Below, one piece after another: positions 1 through 7,145 of a stretch of 8,347 nt of DNA; position 1 is the first letter of the stretch, and each line of letters begins with the position of its first letter. The notes beneath the pieces are model-generated. The model made no database searches, had not been told where the DNA came from, and saw only the letters and a list, made by a program, of their open reading frames with translations. The position numbers were made by a program, and so were the translations under genes. This DNA is from Rhodospirillales bacterium (lineage in GTDB: Bacteria; Pseudomonadota; Alphaproteobacteria; Acetobacterales; Acetobacteraceae), in NCBI GenBank assembly GCA_018971455.1, contig JAGXAV010000068.1, positions 1 through 8,347 on the forward strand, read 5' to 3'.

Positions 1-1635
1 TACGCGCTCGATTTGCAGGATTTCCATGCTATGAGCCGGCAGCATCCGATCGTTCCGGTGCTGATCGCCACCGACGCCACACCCAGGCCAACAGCATGGC
101 CGCTGCTGATCAGCGGTGCCGCATCCGTTCTTGATGCGTCCCGGCTCAGTCTTCCGAGCCTGCTGCGCGAGCTGTGGCGGCGCTTGCCTGCCCCAGGGGT
201 GTTGCTCGATGTCGCCGCCTGGGAAAGCGCCCCTTATCGGCCGGTGCCGGGTATTGTCGATGCGGCCTGCACGCTTTACGCCCAGCACGGCGTCGCCGAC
301 ATCGCCGCCGCCCGGGCCGACTCCCGAAACCTCTCCACGACCACCGACGCCATTTTGCAAGCGGTCGAGGCCGCGCAGGCAACGGGCGCGCACCGCATCC
401 TTTTCATCACCGGCATCCCGGGTGCCGGCAAGACCCTTTGCGGTCTCAATGCCACATTCGGAAGCGGACGGAACGCCGGCGCGATCTTCCTTACGGGCAA
501 TCCGACCCTCGTCCACGTGCTGCGCGAGGCGCTGGCACGCGACGCGGCGCAGGCTGATCCGCGCGGCATGCGCGCTGCCCGCCAGCGCACCAAGGTCGCT
601 ATTCAGGCGCTGCCAGCTTTTCGCGACAGCCATATCCACAACGGTCATCGCCCGCCCGAGCACGTGGTGGTGATCGACGAGGCGCAACGCTCCTGGTCCG
701 CAAGCCACGCCATCCGCAAGGGCCGCGACCGCGAGGTGGCGCTGACGGATTCCGAACCCGGCCTTCTTCTCGACATCATGGCCCGCCATGCGGATTGGGC
801 GGTCCTCGTCTGCCTTGTGGGCGGCGGTCAGGAAATTCATGATGGCGAAGGGGGGTTGGCCGAATGGGGAGCGGCGCTGGCAAGCCGTCCGCACTGGCAG
901 GTGCTGGCGGCGCCCACCGTGACGGACACGCCGGACCCGCGCCAGCGGTTGCCTCATCTGCCCGGCCTCACGCGCCACGAGGCCCTGCATCTCGACGTGC
1001 CAATGCGCAGCGTGCGCAACGCAGCTGTCTCGGAGTGGGTCGACGCCGTCCTACTCGGGAATTGGGCACGCGCGCGAGATATCGCAGAACGGAATGGCGG
1101 CATACCGATGCGATTGACCCGCGATCTTGCCGCCATGCGCTCCTCCCTGCGCGCCCAGGCACGTGGCCTGCGGCGCAGCGGGCTGATCGGCAGTTCGGGC
1201 GCAAAGCGGCTGCGCGCCGACGGGCTCGGCGTGGAACTGGCGCACATGAACCCCGACGCGGTGGCGCATTGGTTTCTTAATTTCTGGCCAGATGTTCGAG
1301 CTAGCGATGCGCTTGAGACCATGGCGACGGAGTTTTCCTGCCAGGGTCTCGAACTGGACCATGTCGGCCTGTGCTGGGGCGGGGACCTGATCCGTGTGCC
1401 GGGCGTGACGGAGTGGCGCGCGCGCCGCTTCATCGGCTCGGCGTGGCAGACGGCGCGGGGCCAAGAGAACATCGCCAACCGCATCAACACCTATCGCGTG
1501 CTGCTGACGCGGGCGCGTTACGGCACGGTCATTTGGGTTCCGCGCGGCGACGAGGGGGATTCCACACGCGATCCGGCGGCCCTTGATGGCGTTGCCGATT
1601 TCCTTCTGCGTTGCGGGGCCGTGCCGCTGGATTGA
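1..1635 (+). CDS. DUF2075 / Schlafen-group-3-like P-loop NTPase (predicted helicase domain), 5' end outside window
   Basis: Predicted ATP-dependent nucleic-acid enzyme; the true substrate is unknown. The frame is open to base 1 (Y-A-L-D precedes the first possible TTG start at 13), and the text there (DLQDFH, then IVPVLIAT) looks like the interior of DUF2075 proteins. The real start is therefore upstream, and perhaps about 100 residues are missing. Numbering from base 13: Walker A GIPGAGKT at residues 134-141 (bases 412-435); Walker B VVVIDEAQRSW at 218-228 (664-696); a CQGLELDHVG block near 440-450; and the C-terminal helicase-like block NTYRVLLTRARYGTVIWVP from residue 492 (base 1486), followed by GDEGD. 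These blocks occur in the order expected for the family. Stop is TGA at 1633. In many relatives the missing N-terminal part resembles a PD-(D/E)XK nuclease, but that cannot be checked here. The gene is convergent with the transporter operon and shows no functional link to it. Family assignment is firm; a role in DNA repair or phage defence is only possible. Confidence 0.9.
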   Translation, partial: YALDLQDFHAMSRQHPIVPVLIATDATPRPTAWPLLISGAASVLDASRLSLPSLLRELWRRLPAPGVLLDVAAWESAPYRPVPGIVDAACTLYAQHGVADIAAARADSRNLSTTTDAILQAVEAAQATGAHRILFITGIPGAGKTLCGLNATFGSGRNAGAIFLTGNPTLVHVLREALARDAAQADPRGMRAARQRTKVAIQALPAFRDSHIHNGHRPPEHVVVIDEAQRSWSASHAIRKGRDREVALTDSEPGLLLDIMARHADWAVLVCLVGGGQEIHDGEGGLAEWGAALASRPHWQVLAAPTVTDTPDPRQRLPHLPGLTRHEALHLDVPMRSVRNAAVSEWVDAVLLGNWARARDIAERNGGIPMRLTRDLAAMRSSLRAQARGLRRSGLIGSSGAKRLRADGLGVELAHMNPDAVAHWFLNFWPDVRASDALETMATEFSCQGLELDHVGLCWGGDLIRVPGVTEWRARRFIGSAWQTARGQENIANRINTYRVLLTRARYGTVIWVPRGDEGDSTRDPAALDGVADFLLRCGAVPLD

Positions 1636-1666
1636 GCGGCGGCGAGGGCGGTGAGGCTTCGAGCCC

Positions 1667-2290
1667 TCAGCCTCCGGCGAGGCTTTGGCGGATGCCGTCG
1701 ATGACGATCTGCGCGGCAAGGGCGGCCAGCAGCACGCCGAGCACCCGGCCGATGACATTGGCGCCCGTGGCTCCCAGCAAGCGGGCAACCGGCTGGGCCA
1801 TCAGCAGCAGCGCGAGCGTGATCGCCGTCGCCACCACCAGGGCCAGTTGCAGCGCCGCGATGGCGGCGACATCACCGCCGGCCTGCGAGTGCAGCAACAC
1901 CATCGTGGTCATCGCGCCCGGCCCAGCCACGAACGGGATGGCAAGGGGAAAGACGCTGACGTCGTTCTCCGCGCGGGCGGCGGCGCGCTCGTCCGGTGTG
2001 GCGCGCAGCACGCCGCTTGCGGTCACCATGTCGGCGGCCGTCAGGAACAGCAGAATGCCGCCCGCCACTTTCATGGCCGGCAGGCTGATGCCGAGCGCGC
2101 TCAGCAGAACCTCGCCCCCGAGCCCGAACGCGGCCAGCACGATAAAGGCAATGATGCACGCCTTGATGGCCTGCCCCGCCCGCTCGGCCGCCGTGTTGTG
2201 CGGCGTCATGCCAATGAACAGAACGGCCGTTCCCGCCGGGTCGATGATCACCAGGAGGGCAACCAGCGCGTAGCCGAAATGCGCGCTCAT
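1667..2290 (-). CDS. MarC family integral membrane protein
   Basis: A 207-residue inner-membrane protein of the MarC family (UPF0056/NAAT), close to the usual family length. About six hydrophobic segments are visible. The first family block is IIDPAGTAVLF near residues 15-25, and the second is PLAIPFVAGPGAM at 115-127; both match the half-repeat hallmarks of MarC proteins (DPxG and PLAIPxxAGPGA). Function is poorly defined. The founding E. coli gene was once linked to multiple antibiotic resistance, a link later not supported, and some archaeal members have been reported to transport neutral amino acids. It starts with ATG at 2290, 10 bases after the stop of the upstream permease gene, without an obvious Shine-Dalgarno sequence, so translation may be coupled to that gene. 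It is the last gene of the leftward operon. An amino-acid transport or export role would suit its neighbours, but that is inference. Confidence 0.9.
   Translation of the reverse strand: MSAHFGYALVALLVIIDPAGTAVLFIGMTPHNTAAERAGQAIKACIIAFIVLAAFGLGGEVLLSALGISLPAMKVAGGILLFLTAADMVTASGVLRATPDERAAARAENDVSVFPLAIPFVAGPGAMTTMVLLHSQAGGDVAAIAALQLALVVATAITLALLLMAQPVARLLGATGANVIGRVLGVLLAALAAQIVIDGIRQSLAGG
1669..1684 (+). terminator. Possible terminator hairpin between convergent genes
   Basis: A perfect 6-bp stem, AGCCTC and GAGGCT, with a CGGC loop is followed by only TTT. It lies about 33 bases after the stop of the DUF2075 gene and inside the last codons of the convergent marC-like gene. The position suits termination of the rightward transcript, but the T-run is short, so the call is weak. 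A smaller GGCT-TCG-AGCC stem sits just before it at 1655-1665. Confidence 0.3.
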
Positions 2291-2300
2291 GCGAGGGGTT

Positions 2301-2963
2301 TCATCGGTGCAGCAGCCGACGTTCGTAGGCCTGTGCGAGCAGCGTCGTCGGGAAAAGCAGGATGAAATAGATGATGGCGACCGTCGTATAGACCTCGAGG
2401 GGCCGGTAGGTGTTGGCCGTGATGAGTTGCCCCTGGTACAGCAGGTCCGGCACGGCGATGGTCGAGACCAGCGACGTGTTCTTGAGCTGGGTGATCGACT
2501 GGTTCATGAAGGGCGGAACCATGCGGCGGATCGCCTGCGGCAGAATGACGCGGCGCATCATCGTCCACCGGCCGAGCCCCAGCGCGCGGGCGGCATCCCA
2601 TTGTCCGGCCTCAATGGAAACGATACCGGCACGAAAAATCTCCGCGTAGAACACGCCGGTGTAGAGCGAGAGAACCAGCGTGGCCGCCAGGGTCGCCGAG
2701 ATCTGCACGCCGAGGATGACCGGCAGGGCGTAGTAGAACCAGACGATCTGCACCAGGAGCGGCGTGCAGCGGAACAACTCGATGAAGGCGATCAACGGCG
2801 TGTTGACCAGCCAGGATGTCGACAGCCGCCCGATGCCGACGGCGAGGCCGATCAGCAGGCCGAGGAAGATCGTGCCGACCGTATAGGCGAGCGTGATCTC
2901 GACGCCGCGGACAAACAGAACCTCGTAGTGCCAGAGGAAGCCGAAGCTCCAGTGATAGGGCAC
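2301..2963 (-). CDS. Polar amino acid ABC transporter permease (HisM/GlnP/ArtQ-type)
   Basis: A 220-residue inner-membrane permease of the polar amino acid uptake (PAAT, family 3) type, usual length, with about five membrane segments. Diagnostic stretches are GVEITLAYTVGTIFLGLLIG near residues 20-39, the conserved ELFRCTPLLVQI at 62-73 (family consensus ExFRGTPLLVQ), and the EAA loop from about 107 (AEIFRAGIVSIEAGQWDAA, then RALGLG), which contacts the ATPase. The start is GTG at 2963, supported by GAGGGAG just upstream; no ATG fits better. It lies 21 bases after the binding-protein gene and 10 before the MarC gene. Such permeases usually work as a pair or homodimer with a GlnQ/HisP-type ATPase. 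No such ATPase gene and no second permease of this family are present in the window, so it would have to act as a homodimer with an ATPase supplied from elsewhere. Confidence 0.93.
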   Translation of the reverse strand: MPYHWSFGFLWHYEVLFVRGVEITLAYTVGTIFLGLLIGLAVGIGRLSTSWLVNTPLIAFIELFRCTPLLVQIVWFYYALPVILGVQISATLAATLVLSLYTGVFYAEIFRAGIVSIEAGQWDAARALGLGRWTMMRRVILPQAIRRMVPPFMNQSITQLKNTSLVSTIAVPDLLYQGQLITANTYRPLEVYTTVAIIYFILLFPTTLLAQAYERRLLHR

Positions 2964-2965
2964 CG

Positions 2966-2972
2966 CTCCCTC
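2966..2972 (-). promoter_or_regulatory. Ribosome binding site of the PAAT permease gene
   Basis: GAGGGAG on the minus strand, with its GAGG part 5 bases before the GTG at 2963. It supports this GTG as the start of the permease gene, which has no suitable ATG at the N-terminus. Confidence 0.6.
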
Positions 2973-2984
2973 TGGCCCGCGGGA

Positions 2985-3836
2985 TCAGAAGGTCAGCTCG
3001 GCTGGAATATCCGCCCGCCTGGCGCCGGTCTTGAGAATCCCGGCGATCATCCATTCACGGATCTGGCCGATGCCGCGATTCATGTCGAGCCAGGCATTCA
3101 GCACTTCGATGAAGCGGGTATCGGCCTCGCGCTGAACCCCCATGTTGCTGGGCAAGGCCACGGTGGGATTGCCGAGCAGATGATAGGTGCCAAGGCTCGG
3201 GTTCTTGGCGAGCGCGGTAATGCCCAGCATGGCGGCAAGAATATCCACATCCGCCCGCCCGGACTGCATGGCCAGGATCGCGTCATCGCGCGTCTTGTAT
3301 GCGGTGATCTGCGCCTTCGGGGCAAAACGCCGCGCCGTCACCTCGTGCAGGGACCCGAGGTCGCACACCACCCGCACCGACGGCTTGTTGATATCGTCCC
3401 AGGTCTTCGGCGCGAATCCCTTGCGGGCGATGCAGCCGAATGGATGGATGATCATCGGGTGCGTGAAGCCGATCGAGAGCGCCCGCTGCGGCGTCGGGTT
3501 CAAGGCGAAGGCGAGGTCGATCTTGTTGGATTGCAGATCGAGCACCGAATTGGCGTAGGTGGATTCGACGTATTCCAGCCTGGCGTCCCAGATCTTGGCA
3601 ATGTCGAGCGCCATGTCGATCGCCGCCCCCGACCAGGCACCGGTGGTGATGTCCTTCTGGAAGTAGGGCAGCTCCCCCGGCAGGGCGGCGATGCGCAGCA
3701 CCTTGGTGCGGGTGACGCGCTGGAAGGTGCTCTCGGGCGCGTCCGCCGCGCGGGCGCTGCCGATGATGGCCACCGATGCGATCGATGCGACGGACGCAAC
3801 GCCGGCGAGACCTCGCCGGCTGACTCCCTTGGTCAT
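2985..3836 (-). CDS. Polar amino acid ABC transporter substrate-binding protein (SBP_bac_3 family)
   Basis: A 283-residue periplasmic binding protein that should deliver a small amino-acid-like ligand to the adjacent permease. The N-terminus has SRRGL at residues 6-10, then a hydrophobic stretch rich in A/S/V/I, then ARA before AD near residue 30. This is a clear signal peptide, possibly of the twin-arginine type. The mature part follows the family-3 pattern: KVLRIAALPGELPYF, an AAIDMALDIAKIW helix, a DLQSNKIDLAFALNPTPQRA block with the TPxR motif that in relatives binds the ligand carboxylate, and DDAILAMQSGRADVDI in lobe 2. The usual GTTxE-like loop reads GSLHE, which may change ligand contacts. 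The start is ATG at 3836 because AGGAGG lies 10 bases upstream and the signal peptide begins there; an in-frame ATG at 3896 would add a non-signal leader and overlap livF. Gap to livF is 25 bases, to the permease 21. Ligand unknown. Confidence 0.92.
   Translation of the reverse strand: MTKGVSRRGLAGVASVASIASVAIIGSARAADAPESTFQRVTRTKVLRIAALPGELPYFQKDITTGAWSGAAIDMALDIAKIWDARLEYVESTYANSVLDLQSNKIDLAFALNPTPQRALSIGFTHPMIIHPFGCIARKGFAPKTWDDINKPSVRVVCDLGSLHEVTARRFAPKAQITAYKTRDDAILAMQSGRADVDILAAMLGITALAKNPSLGTYHLLGNPTVALPSNMGVQREADTRFIEVLNAWLDMNRGIGQIREWMIAGILKTGARRADIPAELTF
3801..3820 (-). repeat. Perfect 8-bp inverted repeat (hairpin) in the signal-peptide codons
   Basis: GCCGGCGA, a 4-base loop, then TCGCCGGC form a perfect, very GC-rich hairpin. 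It covers nucleotides 17-36 of the family-3 binding-protein gene, exactly the codons for SRRGLAG. The stem could slow initiation or protect the downstream mRNA after processing in the livF/binding-protein gap, but it may simply reflect GC-rich codon choice (Arg, Ala, Gly). Confidence 0.55.
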
Positions 3837-3846
3837 GCCCCCTTCT

Positions 3847-3852
3847 CCTCCT
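3847..3852 (-). promoter_or_regulatory. Strong ribosome binding site of the family-3 binding-protein gene
   Basis: AGGAGG on the minus strand, followed by AGAAGGGGGC and then the ATG at 3836. It is one of the strongest Shine-Dalgarno sequences in the window and decides the start in favour of 3836 over 3896. A strong site fits the need for more binding protein than permease. Confidence 0.75.
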
Positions 3853-3861
3853 GATGGCCCG

Positions 3862-4549
<688 letters not shown>

Positions 4550-4563
<14 letters not shown>

Positions 4564-5278
4564 AGCGGTCTCCCAGATAGGCCTTGATCACCTCCGGGTT
4601 CTTCACGATCTCCGCCGGCGCACCGATGGTCAGCACCCGCCCGAGATTGAGCACGACGGCACGGCTCACCAGCGGCAGCACCACCTCCATCACATGCTCG
4701 ACCATGATGATGGTGACGCCGCGCGCCTGCACGTCGCGCACCAGTTGCACGCCGCCTTGCGCCTCGGTGGGCGTGAGCCCGGTCAGCATTTCGTCGAGCA
4801 GCAGCAGCCGGGGCCGGGTGGCAAGTGCGCGCGCGACCTCGAGGCGGCGCTTCTCCGGCGGGCTCAACGACCAGGCCGGGCGGTCGGCGCGCGCTGCAAG
4901 ACCGCAGAATTCCAGCGTCTCCTGCGCCGCCTGCATCGCGGCGCGCGGCCGGGCGGTGCGGGCGAAGGCACCGACCATGACGTTCTCCAGCACGGTCATC
5001 GAATCGAAGCTGCGGACCACCTGGAAGGTCCGCGCAATGCCGCGCGCGGCACACAGCGCCGGACCGCGGCCCGAGACCCTTTCGCCGAGCAGCCGCACTT
5101 CGCCGGAATCGGGGGGAATTTCGCCGGAAATGGCGTTGAACAGCGAGGTCTTGCCGGCGCCGTTGGGGCCGATCAACCCGAGGATCTCGCCTTCGGCGAC
5201 GTTGAAGGAAATGCCGTCATTGGCGGCCACGCCGCCGAAGGATTTGCGCAGATTATCGACCTCAAGCAGCGTTTTCAT
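4550..5278 (-). CDS. livG: Branched-chain amino acid-type ABC transporter ATP-binding protein LivG, degenerate signature
   Basis: A 242-residue ATPase, partner of LivF. Walker A is GPNGAGKTS at residues 37-45. ARTFQ at 82-86 carries the Q-loop Gln86. Walker B is LLLLDE at 158-163, and the switch His is His195 in MVEH. The ABC signature is unusual: SLSPPEKRRLEVARAL, with LSPPE at 138-142 (bases 4853-4867), lacks the glycines of LSGGQ or of the E. coli LivG-like AYGQQ form. Walker B continues as DEM rather than DEP, and the D-loop reads LTGLTP. I read the codons directly, and the frame continues intact through both sides, so this is not a frameshift. Related LivG subgroups with non-glycine signatures (such as LxLADRKRLE) are, to my knowledge, known in proteobacteria, so the protein is probably functional. 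The ATG at 5278 has GGAGG 7 bases upstream and overlaps the end of livM by 17 bases. Substrate not determined. Confidence 0.93.
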
Positions 5279-6248
5279 GCGCCCGCCTCCGTAGACCGAG
5301 CAGGCTCACGAGGCCCTGCGGCCGCGCCAGGGCGACGAGCACGATCAGCCCGCCATAGATCATCAGATCGACCCCCCGGCCGGACCCACCGAGATAGGAG
5401 CGGCTCAATTCGCTCACCGGAATGAGCACGACGGCCCCGATCAGCGGGCCCCACAGCGTTCCGACACCCCCCAGAACGGCCGGCAGGGCGATGAGAATGG
5501 AGAAGGTGCCCGCGAGCACGGAATCAGGGTCGATATAGCCGACATATTGGGCGAAGAGCGCGCCGCCGACGCCGGTGAAGAAGCCGCTGATGGCGGCGGC
5601 GGCCATCTTGCTGGCAAACACCCGCACGCCGAGCGAGCGGGCCGCCACCGCGTCATCGCGCACCGCGCGCCATGAAAATCCCCAGCGCGAGCCCTCGATG
5701 ACCCAGGCGGCAATCCATGTGGCGGCCACGAAGGCCAGCATGGCGTAATGGTACGGCAGCTTCTGCGTGCGGAATTGCAGCGCGAGCCAGGATTCCCCCT
5801 TGAACGGCACGTAGATGCCGGTCGCGGCACCAACGAAATCCCAGTTGAGGAACAGCAGATAGCCGATCTCGCCCACGACCACGGTCGCCACCGCGTAGTA
5901 ATGCCCGGACAGACGGAAACACGGCCAGCCGACCAGCAGCGCGAGGGCGCCGCAGACCGCGCCAGCGGCGAACAGACCGAAGGCGACGGGAATGCCGAGC
6001 CGCACATAGAGCAGGGTGGAGACGTAGCAGCCGACGCCAAAATAGATCGCATGGCCGAGCGAGATCTGTCCGCAGTAGCCGCCGAGGATGTTCCATGCCT
6101 GCGCAAGCCCGGCATAGAGCAGGGTGATGATCAGGAGGTTGCGCGTATAGACATCAGCGATCGGCAGCGGCAGCATCGCGAGAGCCGCCAGCACGATCAC
6201 GCCCGTGATCAGCTCACGCCGGCGGCGGCGAAGTATGTCATTGTCCAT
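5262..6248 (-). CDS. livM: Branched-chain amino acid-type ABC transporter permease LivM
   Basis: A 328-residue inner-membrane permease with a short, very basic cytoplasmic N-terminus (RRRRR at residues 7-11) and about eight to ten hydrophobic segments. Family hallmarks are NILGGYCGQISLGH at residues 53-66, RLSGHYYAVATVVVGEIG at 112-129, and the ATPase-contacting EAA loop WGFSWRAVRDDAVAARSLG at 189-207. The usual TGGxxGI stretch reads GAATGI near 140-145, a small departure. The C-terminus has the common ARPQGLVSLLG ending. The ATG at 6248 is chosen because GGAAAGA lies 7 bases upstream, and the conserved sequence begins here. The frame is open further upstream but only as the shadow of livH. 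It lies 2 bases after livH and overlaps livG by 17 bases. With LivH it forms the membrane channel. Confidence 0.93.
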   Translation of the reverse strand: MDNDILRRRRRELITGVIVLAALAMLPLPIADVYTRNLLIITLLYAGLAQAWNILGGYCGQISLGHAIYFGVGCYVSTLLYVRLGIPVAFGLFAAGAVCGALALLVGWPCFRLSGHYYAVATVVVGEIGYLLFLNWDFVGAATGIYVPFKGESWLALQFRTQKLPYHYAMLAFVAATWIAAWVIEGSRWGFSWRAVRDDAVAARSLGVRVFASKMAAAAISGFFTGVGGALFAQYVGYIDPDSVLAGTFSILIALPAVLGGVGTLWGPLIGAVVLIPVSELSRSYLGGSGRGVDLMIYGGLIVLVALARPQGLVSLLGLRRRAHENAA

Positions 6249-6250
6249 GC

Positions 6251-7138
6251 CTAGATCTTTCCGAACAGGCCGCGGGGGCGGAGCATCAGCACCACGAGAT
6301 AGATGGCGAACACACCGACCTGTTTGAGCGAGGGCTCGACAATCGCCGCCGTGATCGCCTCCACCTCGCCGATCAGCAGGCCCGCGACCAGCGCGCCGGC
6401 GACGCTGCCGAAGCCGCCAAGTGCGACGGTGACGTAGGCGATGACGGCAAAATTCGCCCCGACATTGGGCCCGACATAATAGAAGGTCGCCAGCATCACG
6501 CCGGCCACCCCCACCGCCCCGATGCCCAGCCCCCACCCCAGGGCGAAGATACGGTCGCGGTCGATGCCGAGCAGCGCCACCGCCTCGCGGTCTTCGCGGG
6601 TCGCCTCCAGTGCGCGGCCGAACTCGGTGCGGCCCACCGCCAGCAACCCGGAAAAGGCGAGCAGGCAGACCAGCCCCGCGGCAAGCTGCGGCAGCGGCAG
6701 GAACACGCCGCCCCAATGCACCGAGCGGTCGGTGAGCCAGCCATGGGTGATGCTGCGGAACTCGCCGCCGAAGGCGAATTGCGCCGCTCCGCGCAGAAAG
6801 ATCGCCAGCCCGAAGGTGACGAAGATCTGCACCATGCCGCGATTGAACTGCACCGAGAGCGCGCGCGCCACCAGCCCGCGATACAGCAGCATGCCGAGGC
6901 CGAACATCACGCATGCCACCACCGGCATCAGCAGAACGGGGTCGAGACCGCTCGCCTGCCACAGCACGAAGGTCGCATACATGGCGAGCATCATCAGCTC
7001 GCCATGCGCGAAATTGACCACGTCCATCAACCCGAAGATCAGGCTCAGCCCGGCCGCCACCAGGGCGTAGACGAGGCCCATCAGCAGGCCGCTCAGCAGG
7101 ATCTGAAGCGGAACGGCCTGCAGAATGGCAGCCAGCAT
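6251..7138 (-). CDS. livH: Branched-chain amino acid-type ABC transporter permease LivH
   Basis: A 295-residue inner-membrane permease of usual LivH length. The N-terminal block GLVYALVAAGLSLIFGLM, followed by VVNFAHGELMMLAMY (residues about 21-55), is the family signature. The EAA-like loop GRALEATREDREAVALLGI lies in the second half and would contact LivG/LivF. The block VALGGFGSVAGALVAGLLIG, followed by the RPRGLFGK ending, is also typical. The ATG at 7138 sits 7 bases after the binding-protein stop; the Shine-Dalgarno is weak (an AGAG or GGAAGG farther upstream), suggesting coupling to the binding-protein gene. It pairs with LivM as a heterodimeric channel. The sequence gives the HAAT family but not the substrate; relatives carry branched-chain amino acids, urea, amides and aromatic compounds. 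Confidence 0.93.
   Translation of the reverse strand: MLAAILQAVPLQILLSGLLMGLVYALVAAGLSLIFGLMDVVNFAHGELMMLAMYATFVLWQASGLDPVLLMPVVACVMFGLGMLLYRGLVARALSVQFNRGMVQIFVTFGLAIFLRGAAQFAFGGEFRSITHGWLTDRSVHWGGVFLPLPQLAAGLVCLLAFSGLLAVGRTEFGRALEATREDREAVALLGIDRDRIFALGWGLGIGAVGVAGVMLATFYYVGPNVGANFAVIAYVTVALGGFGSVAGALVAGLLIGEVEAITAAIVEPSLKQVGVFAIYLVVLMLRPRGLFGKI
6256..6262 (-). promoter_or_regulatory. Ribosome binding site of livM
   Basis: GGAAAGA on the minus strand, 7 bases before the ATG at 6248 and formed by the last codons of livH (G-K-I-stop). It fixes the livM start, because the reading frame itself runs open far upstream. Confidence 0.6.
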
Positions 7139-7145
7139 GGGCGCT

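Noticed and set aside
1051..1788. Minus-strand open frame overlapping the end of the DUF2075 gene and the end of marC
   Set aside because: It overlaps two well-supported genes, and its translation shows no family motifs.
2971..2989. Possible hairpin between the binding-protein and permease genes (TCTG...CAGA around CCCGCGGG)
   Set aside because: The CCCGCGGG core is a palindrome with no room for a loop except by opening its centre, the outer stem is only 4 bp, and it overlaps the binding-protein stop. Too weak to call.
2289..3854. Long open frame on the + strand opposite the PAAT permease and binding protein
   Set aside because: Its translation is low-complexity and rich in R, G, D and H with no family motif, as expected for the antisense of GC-rich genes. 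The minus-strand proteins here carry clear family motifs.
6249..6962. Upstream extension of livM in the same frame
   Set aside because: The extra sequence is the antiparallel-free frame shadow of livH (same strand, other frame), rich in R/G/A. The conserved LivM protein starts at 6248 with its own ribosome binding site.
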